From: Smittium mucronatum
Lineage: Eukaryota > Kickxellomycota > Harpellomycetes > Harpellales > Legeriomycetaceae
Direction of reading: 5' to 3'
Assembly (NCBI GenBank): GCA_001953115.1
Contig: LSSL01006521.1
Location: forward strand, 1-11,015
Length of the DNA: 11,015 bases
Shown: piece by piece, positions 1-9,005 of the stretch
Layout: each line of letters opens with the position of its first letter
Numbering within the stretch: position 1 is the first letter of the stretch
Position numbers and translations under genes: made by a program
The notes under the pieces: model-generated
The model's database searches: none
Seen by the model: the letters and a program-made list of their open reading frames with translations, nothing else
What the model was told of the DNA's origin: nothing

Positions 1-945
1 ATTTTCAGAATTTGCTTTAAAGATTGTTTAATTAAACCTTAGCTAGTCTAAAAAATGGCTTCTTAGAAATTGAGATACATTTCTAGGCTCTATTCGGAAA
101 TATTAATAATAATAATTGCAAATAAGTTTAAATAATTCTCTGTAAATAAAGTTTCACAGCAAAATTTATGATTTATTTGAATTAAATCCTTATTTTTTTT
201 GTAATATATACTCTTTATTTTTTAATCTGGGACAAAATTGAAGTTTAAATAAATTTATTTAAAAAATTGAAACATTTTTCAAAAAAAAATTAATTTTATT
301 AGAATAAAATATAAGTTCATACCAAATAGTAATGAATATTGGAATTAATATATATTCATTTACTAGATATATATAATTCAAATCGAAATATGAAATATGA
401 AAAACGTTTATTTTCTATTAATATTTATGTGTAATTTAGAAATTTGTACGAATTTTTTTTCGGATAGGTTTTTTTTAAATATGGAACAAAAACTAAAAAC
501 TAAATTGGACTTATAAGTAAAATAAAAAGTAAATTAATACATATTTTCCATATTTTGAATTAATTGATTAGTGATTTTATGATAATTTGATTTTATCAAA
601 TTTAAATTATTAAAATTCGTTAATAAGGAAAAAATAAGGCCTTTTTAAAACTATTATTTTCATTATTGCTATTTGTTTAAACTAGAATATTTATTCTTAT
701 AACAAATAATTGTCTTAAATATATTTTAATATTATATCATATCTTAGTTTTTTAGTATTTTATATATTAAAAAAAAAATTAATCACGGTCAAATGTGAAC
801 CAGATAAACAAAAAAAATGCGTGGTGATTTAAAAATTAAATTCATCTTACGCATAAAAATACTCTTTAAACATAAAAAAACACCCTCAATTTTTTTTTGA
901 TGATACATTGGCTATATAAGATAATTGGATTATAAACTTCACTAA

Positions 946-960
946 AATAATAATAATAAT
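946..960. repeat. (AAT)5 microsatellite
   Basis: Five tandem AAT units are read directly. This is a short slippage-type repeat in AT-rich DNA, and no function is implied. Confidence 0.85.
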
Positions 961-1350
961 ACTTATTATCCACTTGAAAAAAAAATAGGATAGAACTCAC
1001 TATATAAACCCAATTTTCAGATAAAAACTGTTTTAAATATTTTTAATGTTAATTTTTTAATATTAAATCATATAAAATGTAACATTTTATCAATAATAAT
1101 TTTCATTTTTTTTAGCCGTAATTTTATAAAAAAAATAATAATACCAATTTTTTTTTCTTAAGTAGCCGAATATAAAACTTTAAATGCAATTTATTATTAT
1201 TTTTATTAATAATTAAATATCAATGGAAGGATTATTAAAATAATCTGCATAATAAATTTTTAGATTTGAAATTTTATTAGGGAAAATCAGTAAATATTTT
1301 ATCCTTATCCTAATTTAATAAATAGAATCTTCTTTGAACGCCGTTAACCA

Positions 1351-1370
1351 CATTCATTTCTTTATGAATG
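1351..1370. repeat. small hairpin, 7-bp stem
   Basis: CATTCAT, a six-base loop TTCTTT, then ATGAATG: a perfect 7-bp stem. No T-run follows on either strand, so it does not look like a rho-independent terminator. It follows a slightly G+C-richer patch containing AACGCCGTT at 1337-1345; the same 9-mer recurs at 7238-7246. At this length, chance can explain both the stem and the 9-mer. Confidence 0.5.
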
Positions 1371-2043
1371 AGAAATATCAAATTTTAACCCTGTTAAATT
1401 TTTTTTATCTTTGTTCCTCTTAATTTCACTATCACAATTTTCAGAAAAAAAATTCAAATTTACCAGATTCAATTTTAAAATTCTCTGTCACAAGTAGAAA
1501 AATTTTAAAGAAGAATTAGTAAAAATTTTAATTTTTAATTGGTTTTATTTTAAGATTCATATTTTAAGTGAGCCTCAAACTATTTACCAAAATTTAATGC
1601 GAAGAATAGTGTTAAATATGTATAATTAAATGGGGTTTTAAAATAATTTAAAGATTTTTTTTTATTTTGACCGAAAAAAAACTATAACTTAAAAAAAAAT
1701 ATTTGATATGAATTTCCTAAAAAAATTTATTAAATAAATTAAATTTACAAAAACATATCACAAACTTATACTATAACATAATAAATAAAGCTTTCATTGA
1801 TGTATAAAATTATATATATGTATATAAACGTTATCTATAATTTAAAATTTTATATATGCGTGATTATTAATATGAAATTGGGGATCAAGAAAACATGAGT
1901 TTTATAGAAATATGAATAAATGAATTATTTTCGTGTCAGATTTTTGGATAAAAAAACGTTTGTATTAAAATTTTAAAGAATTATTCACTATAGTTAAAAA
2001 TTGGTAGATCTGAATATTTTTTTTAATTTTAACAAAAAACAAC

Positions 2044-2327
2044 AAATATGATATGAAATACCAACTTATTTTCAATAAAACCGATTTATTATATTTAAAA
2101 CTTTTATAATTAACCCTCTATTGCGAATACCTGTTTGTAAAAAAAATAGATTAGAATAAAAACCGAGTAAACTTTTCTTATTTTTTTGTGGAAAATTTAT
2201 TCAATATATTTAAACACTAGAAAAAAAACTATTAAAAAAGTACATTAAAAGAATATATGAGTAATAGTTTTCATCAAAACCCGCCATTTTTTACTTCGAC
2301 ACCGTACCCACTGGAATTTCTTTCAAG
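2044..2327 (+). repeat. dispersed repeat, copy 1
   Basis: This is one of three related, heavily decayed segments. The last 25 bases (2303-2327) match 5642-5666 at 22 positions. Further left, collinear blocks continue to match copy 2 with small gaps. They include the TTTTCATCAAAAC block at 2268-2280, an AATTTATTCA..ATTTAAACA..CTA block around 2196-2219, a TTTGT plus A-run block near 2134, and a GATTTATTATATTTAAAAC block near 2082. The left edge is uncertain and set where similarity fades (AAATATGATATG). No reading frame is conserved across it. It could be an old transposable-element fragment or a segmental duplication. The core match is secure; the extended alignment was made by eye and is less so. 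Confidence 0.6.
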
Positions 2328-2329
2328 TA

Positions 2330-2360
2330 ATCGCATAAAATGAATGAATATTTATGCGAT
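2330..2360. repeat. perfect 10-bp hairpin next to repeat core
   Basis: ATCGCATAAA at 2330-2339, an 11-base loop, and TTTATGCGAT at 2351-2360 form an uninterrupted 10-bp stem with three G-C pairs. It begins three bases after the 25-base repeat core. Copy 2 has no comparable hairpin at the same place. There is no adjacent T-run, so a rho-independent terminator is unlikely. It may be an RNA structure, a cruciform, or chance in AT-rich DNA; the G-C pairs make it the best hairpin I found here. Confidence 0.7.
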
Positions 2361-2412
2361 ATTCACAAATTATTTAATAATGAAAAATTAGAGCATTAAA
2401 TTTGCAAATAAT

Positions 2413-2423
2413 GGGGGGGGGGG
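2413..2423 (+). repeat. G11 homopolymer tract
   Basis: Eleven consecutive G are read directly, in DNA where G is otherwise roughly one base in ten or fewer. Such tracts grow by polymerase slippage. In coding or promoter DNA they can switch genes on and off, but no gene is visible on either side here. The exact length may be unreliable because homopolymers are error-prone in sequencing. Confidence 0.9.
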
Positions 2424-3224
2424 TTGGCTTTCATGATATTTTTCTTAAAATTGTTCCAAAATATTACGTAAATCAATATTATAACAAAAAAATGTGAAAA
2501 TAAAATAGGATAAAGCAAGGTTTTAAGAAATTATCCTATAAAAATTTTTCACTTTGATCATATATTTTTAATTGGATTTAAGGTTAGTAAAGTTAAATTC
2601 TGAACAGAAATAAAAGAAACGACCTGTTTGAAATCTCAAGAGCTTACCTGTCATATAAAGCTTATTAGATTTGTACAAAAATATTAAAAGCTAAACTATT
2701 TTTGATTTATTGAAACCAGTATATAAAAATCTTCAATACAAAATTGATAAGGTTAAATTTCTAATTATCTTTATTAAATATTCTATATTTCGATCAGATA
2801 TTTTAAAATATGTTATTTATGTATATAACAAGAGCTAAAAGGTGAATTATATGTCTTCCAATTTTTCAGCTTGATTAATATTATTTTTATGATGGATAAT
2901 ATTACCGTGAGTTTTTTTGACATTTGCTAATCTTAGTTCTGAAATTAAAAAGAACCGTAAGTTTATAAAAATTTATTCTGTTTCTGGTTTCTTAATTCAA
3001 GTAGCATCAAACCTAACAAACCTTTATTCAATTAGTATAGATGAAATATTTACATATTTTTTATTGTCACAATAAAATATCAAATTAGAAATAATCAAAA
3101 TGAATATCTTTTAATAATTATTTAAATAAGTCAAAATTTTAATATCATATAAATAAGATAAATAAATTTGAGAAATATTTTGAAAGATTTTGAGAGATAT
3201 TATTTGTTAAATATACTCCTCGAA

Positions 3225-3242
3225 TTATGAGAATTCTCATAA
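3225..3242. repeat. 18-bp perfect palindrome
   Basis: TTATGAGAATTCTCATAA reads the same on both strands with no loop, centred on GAATTC. It is flanked by CTCGAA on the left and an A-run on the right. Palindromes of this kind can be sites for dimeric DNA-binding proteins, but with no gene nearby no regulatory role can be supported. Confidence 0.75.
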
Positions 3243-3631
3243 AAAAAGTGGATTAATTTTTTTAATTTCGCGAGAATCAAAATCTGAATTGAAAAAATAA
3301 CATAAAATTAGGTTTGCCTTTAATTGAATGCAATTAATTTAAAATAAAAATTATATTTATAAAATTAGTTAAAATTAAAATCTCAACGTCAAAAAACGTC
3401 TTTTTCCAAATTAAAATCCAAATATTTTTCTCTTCAAGAATTTTTTAAAAGATATTTAAAAAAATATACACATTATATATTTTCTAAAAATAAATCTTTT
3501 ATTAGTTAATTTATTGCGAAAGCAATTTTTAAATACTTTTTCCCAAATTATGAATAGAGATATCCGTTTTAAATCATGTAACAAAATAGTTAAAACATGA
3601 AATTACTTTCAAAAAACCTATGCATTCGATA

Positions 3632-3651
3632 ATATATATATATATATATAT
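3632..3651. repeat. (AT)10 microsatellite
   Basis: Ten tandem AT units are read directly, the longest AT dinucleotide run in the window. It is a typical slippage product in AT-rich non-coding DNA. Confidence 0.9.
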
Positions 3652-5340
3652 TTGAAAAAGAATTATAATAAGAAATTTATTTTAAAAATATAATAAATTT
3701 TTTAAAAAATAAACCAATTTTCTAAAAAATACGATATTTTTTATCTAATTCTAGTCTCAAATGTCTTATTCAGAAGCTAAATTGTAGTTTATGAATGCTT
3801 TTTCGGAATTAAAAAAATCAATTAAGATAATTTATTTAATCAAAAATTTATATTTATAATTTACTGATATTTATAAAATTATCATAAAAGCTTAAATGCA
3901 AAAAAATATCATAAATAGCCCATGTATAAATATATATTACATTTACTCTAAATTTATGTGTAGGGTAAAAATAATAACAATGTGGATTTTAAATACATAT
4001 ACATAAATTAATATGAGCATATAACCTATCCCTTTTATTATTCAGCTTCCATTTAATAAACAATATCAAATGATTTCCGATTTTTGATATATTATTTTTT
4101 TACAGCTATAAATTTTTCTTTTATTTAAATTTTTAATAAATAAATAAACATTTTTAAAAATAAATCTTGGTAAATATTAACAAAAAATAATAAATAAATT
4201 TTTTTGACATGTTTTTCTGTAAGTTTATCTGATTTATATTGATAAATCTACAATTATTTGCTGCCAAATTTAATTATAAAAATGATTATTATCTATAATA
4301 ATTCCTTTTTTCAGTTTTTTCGGCTAGTAAAATATTCATTTTTCTAAAATTCATAGAATAGTCGAGAATATAAATGTGTAATTTCCAAAAAAAAAAGACT
4401 TTCCAATAAGAACCAAGCCTTCAAATATTACAGTTATATTTAAACAAAAAATAATCTCTCTTTATAACCAACTAACTTTCTCTTTAATATTAAAAAAATA
4501 AATTTATCCTTATTTTTTTATTTTTTTGTAGTGTGATAATTTTTCATTTTAGTTAAATATTAAATTTTATAAAGAAATTTATTGGAAAAATTAAAAAAAT
4601 TAATCAAGTTGGTGTATTTAAACTAAATGATTTTTGATTAGTTTATGACTTTATAAATTATTATTTTTGCTTATCTATCAAAAATTCAATATATTTCAAC
4701 CAATTAGTTATTTTAAGGATGGATATTTTTTTATTAAAAATAATAAAATAGATTGTAAAATTATCTCTAATTATGAGTGTTTTTTTTTTGTTGAAACAAT
4801 AGCATTTTCTAAATTACACTAATGTGGAATTTTACTATATATGTTTAAAAAAATTCTACTAAATTTTATCTAAGATATATTTTTTTTTCAGAAATTGATT
4901 AATAATTTTCTTAATTTATATTTATCTAGAAACTTATGAAAAGATTTAAAATCTCGACAAGATGTGTTTTTAAAACTTTTTTGACTTAAATAACTACTTA
5001 TTATTAATTATACATCTTTTTAAAATTATGAAATTACTTATTACAGTCTTCTGTGGAAATTTTATAAATTTTTATATTGAAATTGAGTAAATAATGACCA
5101 ATATACCATTTTCATCCTTTATAAAGCTTTAATCTTCTCTGAAAAAAAGAAAATTAGAATAATTTTGCCAAAATTTTAAATAAATGAAATTTAGACCACA
5201 GATTTTATTAATGGGAAATATTTTTATTTTAGACTAAATGGAATATTTTTAAAGAGTTTTTAAAAAAAATTAATCGGACACAAACATCTGTAACTATTAA
5301 TCATTGAATATTTATCTTGGATTATATTAATTTTAAAATT

Positions 5341-5666
5341 TTATCATTTTAACGTACTATATTAACCTATTATTCTATGTAAATTTTCTAAATGATGTGT
5401 GAGCATTTTTATTCATTAATATTCTTATTAAATTCTTACGATTGATCAATTTCAAATTTGATAATTTTCTAATTTGTGAAAAAAAATTCAAACTAAAAAG
5501 TGAGGATTTTAAGGGAAAAAAAATTCAAAGAGAATTTATTTATAATATTTAAATAAACTAAAAAAATAAAAGGAAAATAAAACAAAAGTAAAAAATAAAT
5601 TTTGAGTTTCATCACAAACAAATCTGATACTCTAGTGGATTCGTACTCACTGGGATTTCTCTCAAG
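5341..5666 (+). repeat. dispersed repeat, copy 2
   Basis: The right part matches copy 1: the 25-base core at 5642-5666 and the TTTCATCACAAAC block at 5607-5619, at nearly the same distance from the core as in copy 1 (32 or 33 bases). The left part matches the minus strand of 6196-6370. The best block there is 28 bases (5442-5469) with a single A/G difference. It is followed by TAATTTG, an A-run, CAAACTAAAAA, TGA and ATTTTA in the same order, with one 15-base gap. Further left, CC.ATTATT and AAAT..GTGT blocks also align. No coding frame spans it. This is the fullest copy in the window. The boundaries are estimates. Confidence 0.65.
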
Positions 5667-5805
5667 GGATGGTCATTTTACAAAGTGCTGAAAATTTTTG
5701 ATTTTAAAAATGAGCTCTAATAAAAAATCTTCCATTTCATTTGATGTTTTCTAATCATCGATTTTTAAATTAAAATTGGTGTTAATATTTAACTTAAATT
5801 TATTT

Positions 5806-5882
5806 AAAAACTATTTTTATGAATAAAAGGACTCCCAAGTTTACAATCCTGCGAATTGGTAAATCTATTGAACTAAATCAGC
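5806..5882 (-). pseudogene. possible decayed tRNA-Thr (UGU)
   Basis: Read on the minus strand, the segment starts GCTGATTTAGTTCAATAG. This has the acceptor, TA and D-stem layout of a bacterial-type tRNA-Thr; from memory of that family, 14 of 18 positions agree, with mostly C-to-T and G-to-A changes. Next comes an anticodon-loop-like ATTGTAA, which would give UGU, the Thr anticodon. A T-arm-like stem of four T-A pairs follows, with loop ATTCATA. The 3' acceptor strand is AGTTTTT, with A in the discriminator position. Against a working tRNA, about four extra bases precede the anticodon loop, the D-stem and anticodon stem pair poorly, and the acceptor has several mismatches. If it is a tRNA it is broken. 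It lies in a G+C-richer island inside the spacer between the inverted repeat copies. Chance resemblance remains possible. Confidence 0.33.
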
Positions 5883-6195
5883 CAAGAAATTTGGTCAAAT
5901 GCATAAAATATAGGTTTTTAGCTAGTTTATTTAATAATTTTTTCCTTAATGTAAGCTTGTGATGCAAAGATTTAAATATAGCACTGAAGAATGTCTTGAT
6001 GTCAAAAAATAATATTTTTTAATGATTTTTAAAACAAATTTAAAAAACGTATAAGTAAAATATGAAAATTTGGCGACTAAAATTATTAATAAATGTTCGG
6101 ATTTATAAATAATATATGTTATTAGTTAGTTTTAAAATAATAAAGCAAATTTTATTAATATTCATTTTTAATTGCAAAATTCTCACTACAAATTG

Positions 6196-6370
6196 TAAAA
6201 TAATCATTTTTTAGTTTGGAAATTTTTTTTTTTTCAAATTAGTAAATTTTTATTTGGAAAATTACCAAATTTGAAATTGATCAAAAATCTAAATGAGAAG
6301 CTCTCATTAATTGAGTAAAATTTATACACTTAATTTGGGATTTTCTCTTCTAATAATTGGAAACTGATAA
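6196..6370 (-). repeat. dispersed repeat, copy 3 (inverted, partial)
   Basis: On the minus strand, reading 6370 down to 6196, this segment follows the left part of copy 2 in order. The blocks are TTATCA, CCAATTATT, AAATTAAGTGT, then the 28-base block at 6284-6257 (one mismatch). A 15-base insertion absent from copy 2 follows, then TAATTTG, an A-run, CAAACTAAAAA, TGA and ATTTTA. It is 175 bases against 171 for the matching part of copy 2. It lacks the 25-base core found in copies 1 and 2. It forms an inverted pair with copy 2 around a 684-base spacer. Homology may extend outward to about 6426. It carries a small extra hairpin at 6292-6308. Confidence 0.65.
6292..6308. repeat. 7-bp hairpin with triloop inside copy 3
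   Basis: AATGAGA, loop AGC, TCTCATT: a perfect stem. It sits where copy 3 has bases that copy 2 lacks, so it may have arisen by a local templated inversion during decay. No T-run follows. Confidence 0.6.
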
Positions 6371-7094
6371 TTAATTTTCCTAAATTCTTTAATTATGTTT
6401 CACGAAATTAACAGTGTATATCGGATAAACTTTTGGATCAGAAACTTTCTAATAAACCTTGAATTTATTGAATCTTGATTAAAAAATTATTTTACATAGT
6501 AATATATTATTTTTATTATTTATTTTCAATTTAATTGAAAAATAATCTCTACTATTAAAAATCGTTAATGCTTTTAATCCATATTGATTTTATTAACTCC
6601 AAATCAATAGTAATAATTTATATTGAAATTAAATCAATAAAAATAGCAATCTTTAAAAAAATTATATAGATACGTATATTTTAATTTATCTGTATATTAT
6701 TTTAAAATTTAAAAATGAATATAGGCTTTTATAAAGCAATTTATAGTTTCAAGATTGATTAAATGCATTAGCTCAATAAAATGATAATTTTTATACTTTT
6801 TAAATCATTTAAGCTTTTTTTAAGATTATAAAGCTAAAAGAATTTTATTTTAAATTAATAAATTTAATATATTATTTTTTAAAAAATCAAATTAAATTCG
6901 GTTTGAATGAAGAAATAAGTTTAAAAATTATGTTATAGCAAAGCATAAAATTCAGATTAGTATATTTAAAAATTAAATTTAATATGACTATAAGTCTATA
7001 GAGTTTTTTTTACTTAAAAAAAATAAAGTTTCGTAAAATTTAATAAATCATTTGAATTATATTCTCGAAGTATACGTTTATAAAATTTAAACAT

Positions 7095-7102
7095 CCCCCC
7101 CC
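7095..7102 (+). repeat. C8 homopolymer tract
   Basis: Eight consecutive C are read directly. On the opposite strand it is a G8 run, comparable with the G11 run at 2413. It is unusual for the composition of this window. No gene adjoins it. Confidence 0.9.
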
Positions 7103-7586
7103 TACATTCCAAAAGACATCAATTTATATTGAAATAAATCTAAAAAAATTCACTTTTAAGCTTTATTCTTATTATAAATTCAAATTTTTAAAAATTTTAT
7201 TGTCCTATTTGATTAAATAGTTAAACTAGTTAAATTTAACGCCGTTGATGCTTATTATACAGAATTTTTGCTCTTTTGAACAGAAAATAATTTTAAAAAA
7301 TATAAAGACCAACATATATAAATCTTTGAAAATTTTTATCTTTAAATAAATTATAAAAAAAACCACATCTCTTATTTTGACTGAATTCTTATAACTTTAT
7401 ATCATCAATTAAAGAAACCAAAATCTATAAAAATTTGCAAAATTGTTTTTTAAAATATTATTATATGGTGAATTTTGTTATTTCATTAAAATGAATATAA
7501 TTAAACACACCTAAAGAAATAAATAATAGATTTTTTTTTATTTGTGATAAGCGATCTGTAAATAATCGTATTTTGATTATTTCTAA

Positions 7587-7600
7587 ATATATATATATAT
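7587..7600. repeat. (AT)7 microsatellite
   Basis: Seven tandem AT units are read directly. No function is implied. Confidence 0.85.
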
Positions 7601-8623
7601 GATATAAAAGGTCATAAGATATCTATAAACTGAACAATAATTATTTTAAAATTTGAATCTCGAAAAAAAAAATTATAATATTAATAATCTGCTCTAAAAA
7701 CATAAATTAGAATAGGGTAAAGGTATGAAAATTTATAAAATGGGACCCTTTTTCAAAAAAAAAATGATGAAAATTATGGAACATCAGGAAAAGCAACTAG
7801 ATAATAATTCTTATATAAAAAGATTGGATTATTTATTTTCGCAGCAAATCAGTGATTTTACTTAATAAAAAATTTAATAAAAAAATACATATTAATCGAA
7901 ATCTTTAAAATTTTAAATACTGGTAAAAATAATTCGAATGTAAAAAAAAATATTATTTATAAATATATAAACAGAAAAAAAATCCGCAAGTTAGAAAATA
8001 AAAAAATCATAGGGAGATATTAGCCAAATCTATTTTTTATATTTTTGTTTTTTCAAGAGTCCTAGAAATTTTTCAATTTTAAAGTATTAGTTTTTACAAT
8101 TTACATCCAAATATTTTTCTGAAAACAAAAAAATACAAAATATAAGACATTATATACCATGAATTAAAATCGAATATCATTATAAAACTCAGAGAAATAT
8201 TTATGGTTGCTAATGTTTCAATCTTATTCAATCTTCTTCTTTTTTATATTTTCTTACCCTTAAAAAAATATAATTTTAAATCCTATGTTTCATTCTTTTT
8301 ATTTATGTGTTAATGAGAGATAAAATAAGAGTTTTTCTCATTATCTTTATTAAATTAATATTTCTCAAAAAAAATAAAGTTCTTTTTCATAAATATTTTA
8401 TTTAATAGTGGAATTTAAACTTTTATTATTCCATAAACTAAATTTAATCCCTATAATTGCGATTTTCTTTCAGCCTCCACATTTTTTTTAATTTTTCACT
8501 TAAAATTTTTGTCAAAATTTAATAATTAATAAAGAAACTTTTTTTCTTAGTGAAAAATAATTCTCTGTATAAGACCTATATTAATAAACCCTAATGATAA
8601 AATTGATTATCAGTGCCACAATA

Positions 8624-8640
8624 TTTTTTTTTAAAAAAAA
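8624..8640. repeat. T9A8 block
   Basis: Nine T followed directly by eight A make a self-complementary tract. It resembles the larger T11A14 block at 9395. It could form a weak A-T hairpin, but no G-C stem accompanies it, so it is not called as a terminator. Confidence 0.8.
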
Positions 8641-9005
8641 CAATAAAAGAGTGAAACAAATACTTTTAGGATTAGTAAAGTTCAAGTACTTATAAGCGTA
8701 ATATGCCGAACAGTTCTTAATTTTTTTAAAAACTTTTTCTATTTTTTAAAAAAATTATAATTTAAGTAATAAAAAAAAATCGATTACATGAAATATTTTT
8801 AATATTCACGAGAATAAAAGGACTTATGTTTCAAAAATTAAATTGATTTAAAAAAATAAATATTATAAAGTAAATAAATAAAACCCAAGAGTTTTATTCA
8901 TGAAACATTTTTTTAGGAATTTTAATAACTCTTAATTATAGCCTCAAAATATTAAAATTTAAAAAAAAAACACGATAATTAATTGTCTAAATTATAAAAA
9001 TTCTA

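Larger units (their letters stand above)
1..2043. other. gene-free AT-rich stretch
   Basis: I see no coding region on either strand. TAA, TAG and TGA, and their complements, interrupt every frame within a few tens of codons. A and T homopolymers of 6 to 9 bases are common. The only local structures worth naming are a short AAT run near 946 and a small hairpin at 1351-1370. A D-loop-like string, ATTGGTAGATC, at 2000-2010 recalls a tRNA D-arm. It has no matching acceptor stem or T-arm, so I do not call a tRNA. The stretch is consistent with unselected spacer DNA. Confidence 0.7.
2424..5340. other. gene-free AT-rich stretch
   Basis: I support no gene here. A G+C-richer patch at 2571-2690 has a 40-codon open run on the minus strand with an internal ATG at 2654, which could encode 28 residues. 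That length is not exceptional, and I recognise no family. The same patch carries an intron-like arrangement of motifs, described under findings. The rest is A/T homopolymers, an 18-bp palindrome and an (AT)10 run. Left of 5341, matches between copies 2 and 3 of the repeat may continue weakly back to about 5272. Confidence 0.65.
6371..9005. other. gene-free AT-rich stretch
   Basis: No coding region can be supported on either strand. The stretch contains a C8 run (7095-7102), (AT)7 (7587-7600), a T9A8 block (8624-8640) and a small 6-bp hairpin at 8595-8612. At 6762-6800 a TTAGCTCA string followed by an eight-base loop and GATA has the spacing of a tRNA D-arm, with a TTTTT-rich anticodon region. 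Acceptor and T-arm are not convincing, so I do not call a tRNA there. Confidence 0.65.

Noticed and set aside
966..974. TTATCCACT, one base from the usual DnaA-box consensus, as a sign of a replication origin.
   Set aside because: A single isolated near-match with no cluster, no flanking dnaA-type gene and no unwinding-element pattern distinct from background.
2281..2327. Minus strand resembles a conserved large-subunit rRNA segment (GAAATTCC, GGGTA and AATGGCG in order).
   Set aside because: The three short matches have similar spacing to bacterial 23S, but the intervening bases do not match, and copy 2, which shares the same core, loses the AATGGCG and GAAATTCC matches. Probably chance.
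2260..2330. Hammerhead-ribozyme-like pieces (TGATGA and GAAA) on the minus strand of both repeat copies.
   Set aside because: The order would require a circularly permuted form, stem III and the cleavage site are absent, and a plausible stem II is found only in copy 2.
7050..7113. T-arm with loop TTCGAGA and a 5-bp stem with a seven-base loop next to it on the minus strand, resembling a tRNA.
   Set aside because: Variable loop of one base, D-arm replaced by the G8 tract, and no U at position 33. A-T stems of this size are expected by chance here.
3416..8120. Shared 16-mer ATCCAAATATTTTTCT at 3416 and 8105, with ACATTATATA following in both.
   Set aside because: Exact 16-mers of this composition are expected several times by chance in 11 kb compared on both strands, and the extension is weak.
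5821..8824. Shared 13-mer GAATAAAAGGACT at 5821 and 8812.
   Set aside because: Many 13-mer matches are expected by chance here, and flanking similarity requires several gaps.
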